Shown here piece by piece: positions 13,301 to 22,666 of a stretch of DNA of 64,000 nucleotides. This DNA comes from Apostichopus japonicus. Lineage: Eukaryota; Echinodermata; Holothuroidea; Aspidochirotida; Stichopodidae. The stretch covers positions 3,917,001 to 3,981,000 of the forward strand of contig NC_092563.1 in NCBI RefSeq assembly GCF_037975245.1. Reading direction: 5' to 3'. The notes beneath the pieces are model-generated. The model saw only the letters and a list, made by a program, of their open reading frames with translations, searched no databases and was not told the DNA's origin. A program made the position numbers and the translations under genes. How positions within the stretch are numbered: the first letter of the stretch is position 1; every line of letters starts with the position of its first letter.

Positions 13301-15798
13301 GATTGCACTTTGGTAGGTTGTTGTTGAATTCATATTATTTTTTATTAGAAAAATTTAATCGGAAATGAGACCAGAAACATATATTAGTTTTCTGTGATTA
13401 TTGGAAAAATATTTGTATTGCATCAAACGGTGAATTTTGTATTTCATAAGAGTATTAACAAAAAAGGGTCAACATTTGAATGAACCATGTCCCTGGCATT
13501 ACATTTCAGAGAAATATGTATATAAATTTTTAGTAAAATGTACTATTAAGAAAACATCTCAAATTTTACATTTATTGGTATCATTTTGTCAATAACAAAG
13601 TCCTTTTTATATATAAAACGCATTTAAAATTTCAAGAATAAATATATGTGTTTTTCATTGCATATTCATATATTAATATATAGTATGGTGTGTGAAAGTA
13701 TTTTGAAGTGAGTTTTTATACTTTATTTCTCATTGCATTTGCATGTGTAACCCTCAATCTCCTTTCACCTTTGCAAATTAGCATTTTAACTGCCTCATTT
13801 TTTTTGTTTAGATTGGTTCTTTCATATATCTAGTATTTGACCATTTTTTTTGTTCCTTGTATATCCTCTTATTATATTGGAAAAGATACTATAATATCTT
13901 GTCCATATTTCCTTGGTTTTCTTTCAAATGTCTCAGAAAAATACAAAACCAAAGAGAAAGATTATATCCAGTTTGTCTTCCTTCTCTTCTGTTTTCACAT
14001 TTTTTTTTTCCGCTTTGAAAAATGACCAAAATTTGCTTTATTTGATTTTGCAATATCCTGAGTAAAGTTGAACAATTACAAATGACCTCATCGTGGGACC
14101 GCTACGAGAAGATGTATGGAGTCCTTTCTGTTGTCGTATGGACCCAGTTGTAACATTCTGATAACCTGTAATGTATTGCTTTCCTTTTCATTTACAATCC
14201 TTGTTTTTAAATTTCCTATTAGCAAACTCCCCCTCCCCCCTAGATTGGTGCATCCGATGGTTCCTACAGTATATCTAATAATGTTACATTTTCCCCCAAA
14301 AATGCTTTCTGCCTATTTTTTAATTTCAATAGTTCTAATTAGCTTCTGCAAAATGGGGGTATCAGGATAACTTGTGTGATCTCATTGTGCCCAGTGAAAT
14401 ACTGCTGTACCCCAGTAGGAACTCACTGCACAGTAGGATATCTCTGTGCCCAGTGAAGTCTTAATGTAGCCAATGAGAAGTTACTACACCCAGTGGGACC
14501 TCACTGTGTCCAGTGAAGTCTTACTGTGCCCAGTGAGATTTTGCTCTATGACCAGTGAAGTTATACTTGAGTCGGTGGGAATGGACTGTTTCCATGGTTG
14601 GGATCTCACATCGGGGAGTGATTTATTACCGTACCTGCTGAAAATGCACAGTTGGTCCCGGCCATGTCCAGAGAAGTCTAACCATTACCATTGGAAACTT
14701 ACAGTTTCTGTGTGCTTAATAAAGTGTTACCACTGGGAACTCATAGTGCCCAGCGGGAGCTTAATGTGCCCAGTGACGGTCTTACTGTACCCAGTGGGAC
14801 CTTGCTGTGACACTGTAGAGGCTTACTTTACCAAGTGGGACTTCACTATGCAATGTGAAGTGATATAATGTACCCACTGGAAACACATTGTGCACATTGG
14901 GATCTCCATAGTGTCTCACATTACCCACCTTTTCAGAAAAATTTCCCCCAAAAAATTTATTTTGTTCCCTTCCTAATTATTCTGTAGTATTAAATGCTTG
15001 AATTTAAAACTAAAACAAGTGCAGAAGGTGGGTTTTGAAATAATTTTTTGCTTAAACATAGGTTGTCTTTAATGTTACCATTTATATGCATACGGAGTTG
15101 TTCCAAATATGCTATCCTATCGTTTTATATGTTAATAAAATATTGATATATTAAATATTAAAATATTGGCCAATTCTCAATTGATTGCATATGAACTTTT
15201 GTTGCATGTATAATGTAAGGCCATATGGTCCTTCATCTTGTAAAATATTGCCATATATGAAGTATAACTGTTTTTAATATGCATGTTTATCAGTCATAAC
15301 CTAATACAATATTCTTCTTTTCCTGCAAATGACATATGCATGTGCTCTGCCAAAAAAAAAATACTAAACATTAATTCTGCTTCAAAAATCTCTATATTTC
15401 ATCGCATTTAGAATTGACATTGAAAATTTGCAAATAACTTGATTTTCACTAAAAAAAAAAGAAATTGAAATATAATCAACATATCATGCATACATCGCGG
15501 TATATGATATATATTCCATTGTTGGGCAGTAGCAAGTGATTTACAGAAATAAATGATCAGGGCGACCTAAATAAAAATGCATTATCACAAACATTATACA
15601 CTTTTCCAATTTACACTGAGAATGGTTAAAATGATATGGTGTGATCCGAGTACGGAATAGAGTGAACGTTTGCCATCCTTCAAATAGTTATTGTTATTAT
15701 TATTATTTGTGTGACATTAAGTTTGAAGAGTAATGGTGACGTCTTTGTAATTATTGAAAAACCTCTGTATTTGGCAGGTGACTGACACACAGTTGTGA
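1357..15798 (+). CDS. Na+/H+ exchanger, SLC9A3/SLC9A5-like, C-terminal exons (5' partial)
   Basis: This is the regulatory tail of a plasma-membrane Na+/H+ exchanger, which exports protons in exchange for sodium. Coding exons, all phase-compatible, are 1357-1427, 1868-2098, 3077-3215, 4376-4538, 6152-6235, 8466-8522, 9363-9673 and 15778-15798; together they encode 358 residues plus stop. The start reads DHILAGMELILGH then WRHFDNKFLKKLL, matching the conserved juxtamembrane segment of NHE proteins (DHxxAGxExxxGH, WxxFDxKY). A following LRTE and CLDMHATDT resemble the NHE3/NHE5 signature around CLDLQ. The later tail is basic (HKMKHKKRGHGYHKK), then acidic (GGDSDEEDNEE), and the last tiny exon adds VTDTQL and a TGA stop. 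DTQL fits a class I PDZ ligand, as used by NHERF scaffolds; binding is inference. The twelve-helix transporter domain lies outside the window. The family call is strong, the paralogue less certain, and the 21-nt final exon is the weakest part of the model. Confidence 0.87.
2595..2832 (+). repeat. Pyrimidine-rich intronic tract
   Basis: About 240 bases on the + strand are almost entirely C and T, with recurring CCTTCCCTGCCTCCT-like phrases. It lies in the exchanger intron between 2098 and 3077. The long open frames seen here are products of this composition. Such homopurine/homopyrimidine tracts can form triplex DNA, which is established for the class but not shown for this one. Confidence 0.75.
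3325..4157 (+). repeat. 49-bp minisatellite, 17 copies, with a 196-bp higher-order period
   Basis: The unit contains ACAGCTGTACACATGATGAG and a GATTCATGCTACC block. The first ACAGCT is at 3325 and the last at 4109, a distance of 784 bases or exactly 16 units of 49, so no net insertion or deletion has accumulated. Variants recur every four units: the CTGAACAC variant is at 3721 and 3917, and the CATCTGTAC variant recurs with the same 196-bp spacing. This shows later amplification of a four-unit block. The array fills most of an exchanger intron (3216-4375). Confidence 0.93.
4600..4706 (+). repeat. AAT/ATAA microsatellite
   Basis: A run of AATAATAATAAATTATAAT-like triplets and tetramers, imperfect, directly after the exchanger exon that ends at 4538. 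It is simple-sequence DNA within the intron. Confidence 0.85.
4783..4858 (+). repeat. tRNA-like SINE fragment (degenerate)
   Basis: The phrase GTCAGTTGGTAGGGTGCTGG resembles a Pol III A box, and 37 bases on CGGGTATGAATTG resembles a weakened B box. The spacing is roughly that of a tRNA gene. No CCA-proximal acceptor stem pairs convincingly, so a SINE head or tRNA-derived relic is more likely than a functional tRNA gene. Confidence 0.4.
6309..6925 (+). repeat. Tandem duplication of about 0.31 kb (two copies)
   Basis: The segment at about 6309-6620 is repeated at about 6621-6925. Both copies carry the same landmarks in order: a phrase ending CATGATGCTGTCACATAACC, then CAGAGGTGAAAAGCGG, AATGTAGACTCCTTATCAC, and TTTATAAGACAA at the end. 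Differences are scattered substitutions and small indels. The first copy starts just downstream of the exchanger exon 6152-6235, but the exon itself is not duplicated. Confidence 0.88.
9185..9238 (+). repeat. C-rich 8-bp-like minisatellite upstream of an exon
   Basis: Repeated CCCCTC(G/T/A)C blocks on the + strand, ending in CTCCTAG. It lies 125 bases before the acceptor of the exchanger exon at 9363. Its own CTAG could be mistaken for an acceptor, but the frame after it does not continue the protein. Confidence 0.6.
9363..9721 (+). CDS. Alternative composite terminal exon of the Na+/H+ exchanger
   Basis: The exon beginning at 9363 has a good donor (GAG|GTGAGG) at 9674. If that donor is ignored the frame stays open for 15 more codons to a TAA at 9719-9721. 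The resulting tail is VRLLGDAHESQTTTL. Two AATAAA signals follow at once (9741-9746 and 9753-9758), as expected for a polyadenylated short transcript. The spliced form would instead end in VTDTQL from exon 15778-15798. Both tails end in Thr-x-Leu, a class I PDZ ligand pattern. The open frame and the signals are visible; use of both forms is inference. Confidence 0.55.
9741..9758 (+). terminator. Twin AATAAA polyadenylation signals
   Basis: AATAAA at 9741-9746 and at 9753-9758, 20 and 32 bases after the alternative TAA stop at 9721. The region is A-rich, so chance occurrence is possible. Their position directly after an in-frame stop supports a short exchanger transcript. Confidence 0.5.
9759..14390. 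other. Long intron of the exchanger, no feature supported
   Basis: AT-rich intronic sequence. It contains a short (GT)n tract at 12550-12563 and many runs of T or A. The open frames are short, lack splice context and show no recognisable motif. I see no RNA gene or intact mobile element. Confidence 0.5.
14391..14913 (+). repeat. Diverged 20-bp minisatellite (CCAGTG...CTTACTGTGC)
   Basis: Units of about 20 bases begin with CCAGTG and end with a TGTGC/TGTAC phrase, for example CCAGTGGGACCTCACTGTGT followed by CCAGTGAAGTCTTACTGTGC. Roughly two dozen units can be followed, with a degenerate middle section. A 131-codon open frame across it comes from the repeat, not from a gene. It lies in the last intron of the exchanger, about 0.9 kb before the final exon. 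Confidence 0.8.
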
Positions 15799-18700
15799 AT
15801 GCCCCGGAGGAGTCTGAAAGCAGGGAAACTTTACGACCGTCTTAAAAAGGGGTTGGAGCATGGAGAGAGAGCGTGCATCTTAGTTTGAGACGAGAAACTG
15901 CACAAACATGCTATTATATGCTAGAGAGAACAGAAATGGTCATCTATTATGCTCAGACTGACTGGGCAAAATTTGAATCTTCTGGAAAAGTACTTAGCAA
16001 ATGTTGACATTTCAAAACTTTGATTTTGGGGATGAGAGAAAGAGGATTAGTTACATTGGATCTTTGTAAAGGTGTACTGTAGGCATAATATTAAGTTTGA
16101 TGAATGGTACACTGTTAAATCCACTGGTTACAGTCCTCTTTATATATCTACACCATTCGTATGTTTTGGGTGAGGGGGTGGGGGGTGGGGGCAGGAGGAA
16201 ATGTTCCTTTAAAACATCAGAGGCTCATTAAACAAAGTGGATCGACAACTTAATGTAACAAACAGACCATTAGGTCAGCTCTTTAGAAGCAATGCAGAAC
16301 TCGAGAGACAAACATCAGATTTTCACGGCCCCAAATATGTATTAAATGCATTCCAAGTTTATCAATGACAAATGGTTATGGACATCATTCATTGGTGCCC
16401 TTGATGTTTGTCAAAAGTGAAATTGATTTTTCTCTGCTTGAGTCATTAGAAGTTTTAAAACAATGTAAGGGATATTGGAGGTGGCAGGTATCACTTAATA
16501 TGGAAAAGGAAAATATTCCAAACTCTTATCTGAAAATATCCATCTCAATAACTTGAACTGAACCGAAGATATGGTTGATTGAGTGTGACCTATTTCGACC
16601 AGCTCAGCCCTTGGTTCTTCTGTTAGCAGTGAATGGTCTGTGCAGCTACTTCTTATAGCAAGAGCAGATTAAAGGAAAGAAAGAAAAAACCCCTTTAACT
16701 GTCCACTGTTGCTGAATTTAGTTCAGTAATTTTTATTCTTGAATTTGTGTTTAAGTTTATTTAGTGCTTGTTTAGAACTCTTTACTGCCTGTCCTTTCTG
16801 TTGAAATATTTCAGATATACATTAAATAAAATTAATATAGATTATTTTCCATATTTCTTGATCAGAATATATTTTTTCTTAATACTAGAAAGTTGTCATT
16901 TTACATTTATATCTACCAATGGTCTTTTTTTTCTCTAATCAGAAAATCTTTATGAAATTTACCAATTTGATTGCTTTGCCTGTGCGATTTGAATAGTGAA
17001 AAATGTAGTCTTTTGTGTGAGAGATATATTGGGAAGTACACAATTATTCAAATTTTTTATGTATATTTATTATATTTCTGCTATAAACTATTTTTGTGAT
17101 TTTATCTATCTACATCAATTTGGAGTTTTTTCTTGACAATGTATAGAATAATTTGATGAACACAATTTTGATGTAATCCTATCTTCCAAATCTTTGCGGT
17201 GCACAAGTCTTTCTCGATAGGAGTTTCTATCATTTGTTATCAACTTACACCAGTACTTAAAAGAAAGTTATATTTAAGTTTCATACACAGACATTTACTT
17301 GTTTAATGTTTGTATTATTGTTTAGCTATTACTTACATTAATCATTGTAGAGAAGTCTTAAATACATTTTTGGCAGATGGGGTCATATACGGGTTATTTG
17401 GCTAGGGTTATTATATATGTTTAGATTTCCCAGGCATATCCTCTTTTATCTATCTTAAGTGAAGTCTGGGTGGATTAACAACATTTGGAAAAGTCTGGAG
17501 TTTCTGATTATAGTCAGAATTATAAGCTTTCACAGGTTTATGTTTCACACAAATTGATTCTAATGCCATAAAAAAATGCAGCGTTTACTGAGAAACCAAA
17601 AGTATTTCTTGCTTGAGAATGGTCTCTGGATATTCTAGAATAATGATTGGTTTTGTAAAAAATATTAAGAAAAGTACTGGACTTTATACTTTGACATGAA
17701 GAGTATGGGAGGATAAATACAAAAGAATGGAAAAGTTGGTGATAGGAGGAGAAGGGGTGGGTGGCTTGGGGGGGGGGCGGGCAGGGTAAGGTTCAGTGGG
17801 ATCATGGTTCATGTTGTCTCAGAGTTATCCCTGTGATGGACTATGTCTTCTTTTCTTACCTTCTCTGTTTTCTTATCTGTCAAATTTGAAGAATGTGGTA
17901 AGACTTTAAATTTTAAACTCATATTTCAGTTTACAACAGGACTTACCTGCATATACTCTTAAGGTAAAAAACATTATTTTACCCTGTGAGATCATTTCTG
18001 TCTTCTAATACTCAGCAAATTTTTATACAATGCCAAATATAAACATTCATGATATTTTGTGCCCATTTATTTTTACTCACTGAAATATTAAAACAGTCTG
18101 TTCTATCATGTCTCGTCAGGTATTTTCAGATGGGATTTAAAGCAGCTTTTTGTGTTCACTCAGAGTAAAGTAGCAATTGATCAATATCAGATACCGTTCT
18201 AGAGTTTTTTTCACCAAGGGAAGGATATTGAAATCGTGATTAATAAATTTATATTGGATTCTCAATATTTCCTTGCTCAGAAACATTACCATTTCAGCAT
18301 TTATCACTTGGCAAAAAAAAAAGATTAAAACACTACAAAGTTGTCAAGAAATTCTTCATTAATTTTAAATCAAGCTTGACTATAGTCATGGTCATTAACA
18401 GTATATTGTGATCACATTTTTGCCTGACAGAGCATCAAGTCATTTAAAAGAGCTGTTCTGTTCTAATTGTTCTGGACCAACCTTAAAAGACGAACGAAAA
18501 ATGAATTAAAAAATATTATTTTACGAAGTTAAGTTTCTACTTTCTGTGACCTCAGTAATTTTCAGTGAAACACTACTTTATGTAAATGAGCTTTTACACC
18601 AGGGAAAGACATGGTACAGCAACAACAAAGAAATAAATTTAACCAAGCAAATACCCTGTGTATGTTGTGATTATTTCCACCTTTATAATTCTTGTCCATA

Positions 18701-18844
18701 AAACATGCTTTTTATTTCATTATTCATCGTTTGGTCATATATGCTGAGTATACTGAGTAGGTATAGTCTTTGCAACACTTTGCTGCAAATTTTAGTATTC
18801 TATCGTACAGTATAATGGTCCTCAATATCCTGGAACTGCTTTGA
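15799..18844 (+). other. Exchanger 3' UTR (to about 16.85 kb) and intergenic sequence
   Basis: After the TGA at 15796-15798 no open frame continues. An AATAAA at 16825-16830 is the best polyadenylation signal for the long exchanger transcript. G-rich runs are present at about 16168-16198 and 17746-17790. From about 16.85 to 18.84 kb I see only AT-rich intergenic DNA without a gene. Confidence 0.5.
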
Positions 18845-19230
18845 AACAGGTCTATTAGAGTCATAAGTTATCTCGCTGTTTTTCAAAAAGTATGAAATTT
18901 GGTAAAAAAAATCGAACTTTTAAAAAATCCACAATCAATCCCGTTAGCGAGCTACCCCGAGGTGGAGCTGAGTTTTAACCCCGAGAAACACCATAATGGT
19001 CCATAAATGTGGCTGAAATTAATACATGGGGTACTGAAGATAATCGAAAATAACTAAACAGGTTTTTTAGAGTCATAAGTTATCGATATGTAATTCTTAA
19101 CATCGATCGAAAATAGAAACTATAAAAGTTCCATAATCAATCGCTTACTGAGCTGCTACCCAAAGGTGGAGCAGAGTTATAACCTCGAAAATCATCCTAA
19201 TTGTCCATAAACGTGGCTGAAATAAATAAA
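18845..19230 (+). repeat. Diverged tandem duplication, about 212-bp period
   Basis: Two copies begin with a TTAGAGTCATAAGTTATC phrase, at about 18849 and 19061. Both continue through an AATCAATC phrase, then CGAGGTGGAG or AAGGTGGAGC, and end near GTCCATAAA(T/C)GTGGCTGAAAT. Copies differ by many substitutions, so the duplication is old. It lies about 300 bases before the UPF0598 start and may overlap its promoter region. Confidence 0.75.
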
Positions 19231-19537
19231 AAGTGTTTCAACAGAATCTGGAATACATACCTAGTCATTTCTATAGCCTCTTTACCTCTTTGCAGAAAGA
19301 AACACCAATTGAGATTTTCATTATACGAAGCTTCCGTATCGCTTTTATACGCTAGGTAGAGCTTATTTTGGTGGGCGCAGCTGATTTACATGTCATTATC
19401 TAACCTGTACTGAGGTGGAGAAGTTCAAAGCTGCAACCCCTGATGTGATGACCCCTGATACTATAATTATAAACAGCAAGTGTGGTATTGCGTAACATGT
19501 TTTCATTTCGAAAGAGAGGAAATAGTTCTTTAAAAAT

Positions 19538-22450
19538 ATGTTTCGTGTAAACGTTGGAAGGAATTTCTACAATTTCTTCCGTAATTATGATGCCTCTGCT
19601 ATCCAGAAATGTAGTGTGTCATATATACAAGGACAATCACCGGAACCGAGGATTAGAGAGTATTTTTACTACATCGACCACCAAGGACAGGTTAGAGAGA
19701 TTTGTATTATTCATTTCACACGCACCTATTCAGCGAAAACTAGAAGTAATGCGAGTTTCAATTGGCCTCATTATTTCAGACCTACTGTATAGTGTATGAG
19801 GTTAGGTTAGGTGACTAACATGGTTCATTTCGATATTCACCTGGCAATGACACAGATAGAATTTCATGTTGCTTTTAATGGTAACATATAATATGTACCA
19901 CAACTAGGTCTATTATGTACAGACCTGTAGCGATTATGTTATCTTTATTTAAGAAACAGAGTTTTGGTGAGAGGAGTAGTCACTATAGTACTAAAAGTAA
20001 TGGCTCCTCAGGGAAACACAGTTTCTATCCTGTGAGCTTTAAATTTCTAGAGAGTTTTTGAGAGACCCAAAGCTGCAATAGCATTCTGTTTCTGTTGGCT
20101 GCACCATTAAAGGTCATCAATGTTGCCCAAATATGCTTAAAATTACAGTAGGGGCTACAGCACTATAGCCCCCTCTCAAAAATTAAGACTATTCTGCACC
20201 CATGATCAGATCTCAACAAGGATTTATGAATCTGATATTCCTTGCAAGTGGCTCCATATTAGGAAATGATACTCAATATATGGTTTCATGTTTAACAGCT
20301 ACTTTATTGATATATTGTTCACTTAATTCCGGTTAGATTTTAAAATCTGACTTGCAAGCTTGAAACAAATGTGTTTGATGGTATTTATCACTAGACCAGA
20401 AATGTTCCGAAGACCTGCAACAAGTTTTCAAAGATTGCCAATATATAGTGTTGGTTCATCTGTCTTTTGGATAGTCAAGGAAAATCAATTGGATACATGT
20501 GTAGGCTACATAATCAGTAAATGTTAGATAATAATTACCCTACTGACCATATGTCATATAGGTGGGAGTTAACTCAGTGTGATGACACCATGACAATAGT
20601 ATACAGGTATAACTATAAAGCAGGTAGTTAAATAAACTCTTACTGTCGGTACAATGCCTTCTTTGGTAACTTTTGAATCGTTCTGTAATATTCCTCAAAT
20701 TAATACTAAATATTTTTGTCTTTTCTTTCCAGTTGTTTCTGGATGATACAAAAGTGAAGAACTTCATAACATGCTTCAAAGGTTTGTATGAAAATTAAAA
20801 CGTATTAAAGGGTGTGAAGACTCGCGCAAAAAGAAACGTCTAATGCCTGTAATCTGACCTAGTTTCGGATGAGGTGCACAGTGTACAAACAATACAGCGA
20901 TGGACATCTCAGGTCCAGCTAAAGATAACAAGGTATCATGTTTCATTACTGTAATGTCTGCATTTTGTAGCGACACAAACAAAAACGTCACTTGCAAGCA
21001 ACGGACAGTTAACTTTTTCAGATGGCCGCGCACGGTTTGGGGCGAGTCTTCAATGCCTTAAAGTCCAACCTTGTACCAGACTTTTGGTTTGCAATATTTG
21101 TGGTTATTTGGCAAAGTTTTGAGTGTCATTCTAGTATAACCAAGTGCATTTTTGCTTTATATTCCATATTATTTTCATTTTACTTTTCAATTTTTATTAG
21201 CTCAACTAGTTGAGCTTTTGTCATGGCAATGTGTCTGTCTGTCCGTTTGTCTGTCAACAGTTGTTGAAAGGCCACCATGCGCATCTTTTTGATCGTTTCA
21301 TGTCAAACTTGGTGAGGTAATGACGTATATCAACAAGTTGGTACTCATGCTAGCATAAAGTAGGTCAAAGGTCATTTGGGGTCAAAGAGAGGTCAAACAG
21401 TGAAATCACACAAAAGCCTACTCCTAGAGTTAATGTTTGATTTTTATTAAACTTGGTCACAGTGCACAGTTAGTGATTGGTCATAACATTTGTTCTTACT
21501 TTTGATGTCAATTTGTCTGAGGTCGCAGGAGGTCCAAACGTGAATTTCGTATCAAAGCCTACTCCTCTAACAGTTTTTGTGTTATTGTGACTTTATTTGG
21601 CCATGGGGATAGGATCATAGGTTAATGGGCCACAAAAGTGATTCATTTTCTCATATGGTCCAAGGTCATCTCAGGTCATCTGAATGATAGCAAATACTGC
21701 CCAAGAAACATTTTCAAAGATTTGGTCAAAATCTAGCATATAGCATCTAGCTGATCCACTTTCCTCAAATCTGGTTAGGATTTTGGTTAAAAAACTGATT
21801 TGTTTCTGAGCTCGGGCTGGTAACTAACCATTACATACTTTGTTCCATGTCTTCTTGACATTAGGTAGTTTGTAGTTGAGCTACTGTGTCATTGGCCCTC
21901 TAGTTTCAAACTTTCAGATGTTAAGGAAGTGCATGTAGTAACATTCATGTGACTAAATACTAACAAAGATTATATACATCCTTTCATTACAGACAAAAAA
22001 TTTCTTAATTTCTTCTTCAAACGATTGAAGACAAATCACATAGAGAATCAATACCGGGAGAGTTTTCCGTATCTGTCACCGTGCGGGCGAGAAAGGAACT
22101 ACATACGCTGCGAGGACAGACCCATAGTATTTTCACAAATCCTGGATGGCAAAGAGAACGATTTACTGGTATGTAATCATTGCGGAGAGGACTTTACCGT
22201 TCCACTTGAACCCCAAAACATCTTCATGCTCCCTTTAAGTGGACGGATCTACCACCCTGCGCCGGACAGAGTAGGCGGAGTTGGCCTCATCAAATCCAGC
22301 GTTGCAATAGAGATAAGCTCCTTGTTTGAATTTGGAGTATTGGGAGAAAATTCGCCTCCTGTTTATTTCAATTGGAAGGGTACAAGACACAAATTGTCCT
22401 ACGATGTTCTGAATTTGATGTCAGAGAAAGAGAAATCGGAGCTAGAATGA
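19538..22450 (+). CDS. UPF0598 family protein, C8orf82-like, complete
   Basis: Exons 19538-19690, 20733-20781 and 21993-22450 join in phase to encode 219 residues, close to the roughly 216 of the human protein. The family block SYIQGQSPEPRIREYFYY then DHQGQ runs across the first junction into LFLDDTKVKNFITCFK. The third exon carries FPYLSPCGRERNYIRCEDRP, a C-x2-C pair (CNHC) and RIYHPAPDRVGGVGLIKS, all hallmark UPF0598 segments. The human protein is catalogued as mitochondrial. The N-terminus here (MFRVNVGRNFYNFFRN) is basic and hydroxyl/aromatic-rich without acidic residues, which fits a mitochondrial presequence. The biochemical function is unknown. The ATG has A at -3. A MITE-like element occupies intron 2 without disturbing splice sites. 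Confidence 0.95.
21199..21882 (+). mobile_element. MITE-like element with short terminal inverted repeats
   Basis: The left end reads AGCTCAACTA (21199-21208) and the right end reads its reverse complement TAGTTGAGCT (21873-21882). The 684-bp interior has no coding capacity, contains a (TGTC)n-like stretch near 21230, and has several GGTCA motifs. It resembles short non-autonomous DNA transposons that are common in marine invertebrate genomes. No clear target-site duplication could be fixed, so the exact ends are uncertain. It sits wholly in intron 2 of the UPF0598 gene. Confidence 0.55.
21362..21374 (+). promoter_or_regulatory. Perfect DR1 nuclear-receptor half-site pair
   Basis: AGGTCA A AGGTCA is an exact direct repeat with one-base spacing, the consensus for RXR heterodimers and HNF4-type receptors. 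More GGTCA half-sites follow within 40 bases. It is inside the MITE-like element, so copies elsewhere in the genome may carry the same site. Receptor use is inference. Confidence 0.35.
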
Positions 22451-22660
22451 TTGTTTGACTTTATAACTGCCTTGCGAGATGGGTTTATTCTAACGGCTTT
22501 CAACTTTCAATAATATGAGCTGTTGGGGCAGGGGAATGTTGAATGACCTGCTTTATCACCTGCACCAAGCTTGACACTTGAATGGAAGTTGTCCTAAGGT
22601 CTTCAGCAATTGGAAAAGGGAGTCACTTAAAATAATCAAGATTAGAGTAAACTAAAGGTC

Positions 22661-22666
22661 AATAAA
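22661..22666 (+). terminator. Polyadenylation signal of the UPF0598 gene
   Basis: AATAAA lies 211 bases after the TAG-proximal stop codon at 22448-22450, the first such hexamer downstream, in an AT-rich context. Confidence 0.55.

Noticed and set aside
14473-14868. 131-codon + strand frame
   Set aside because: It runs through the 20-bp minisatellite and its apparent periodicity is that of the repeat.
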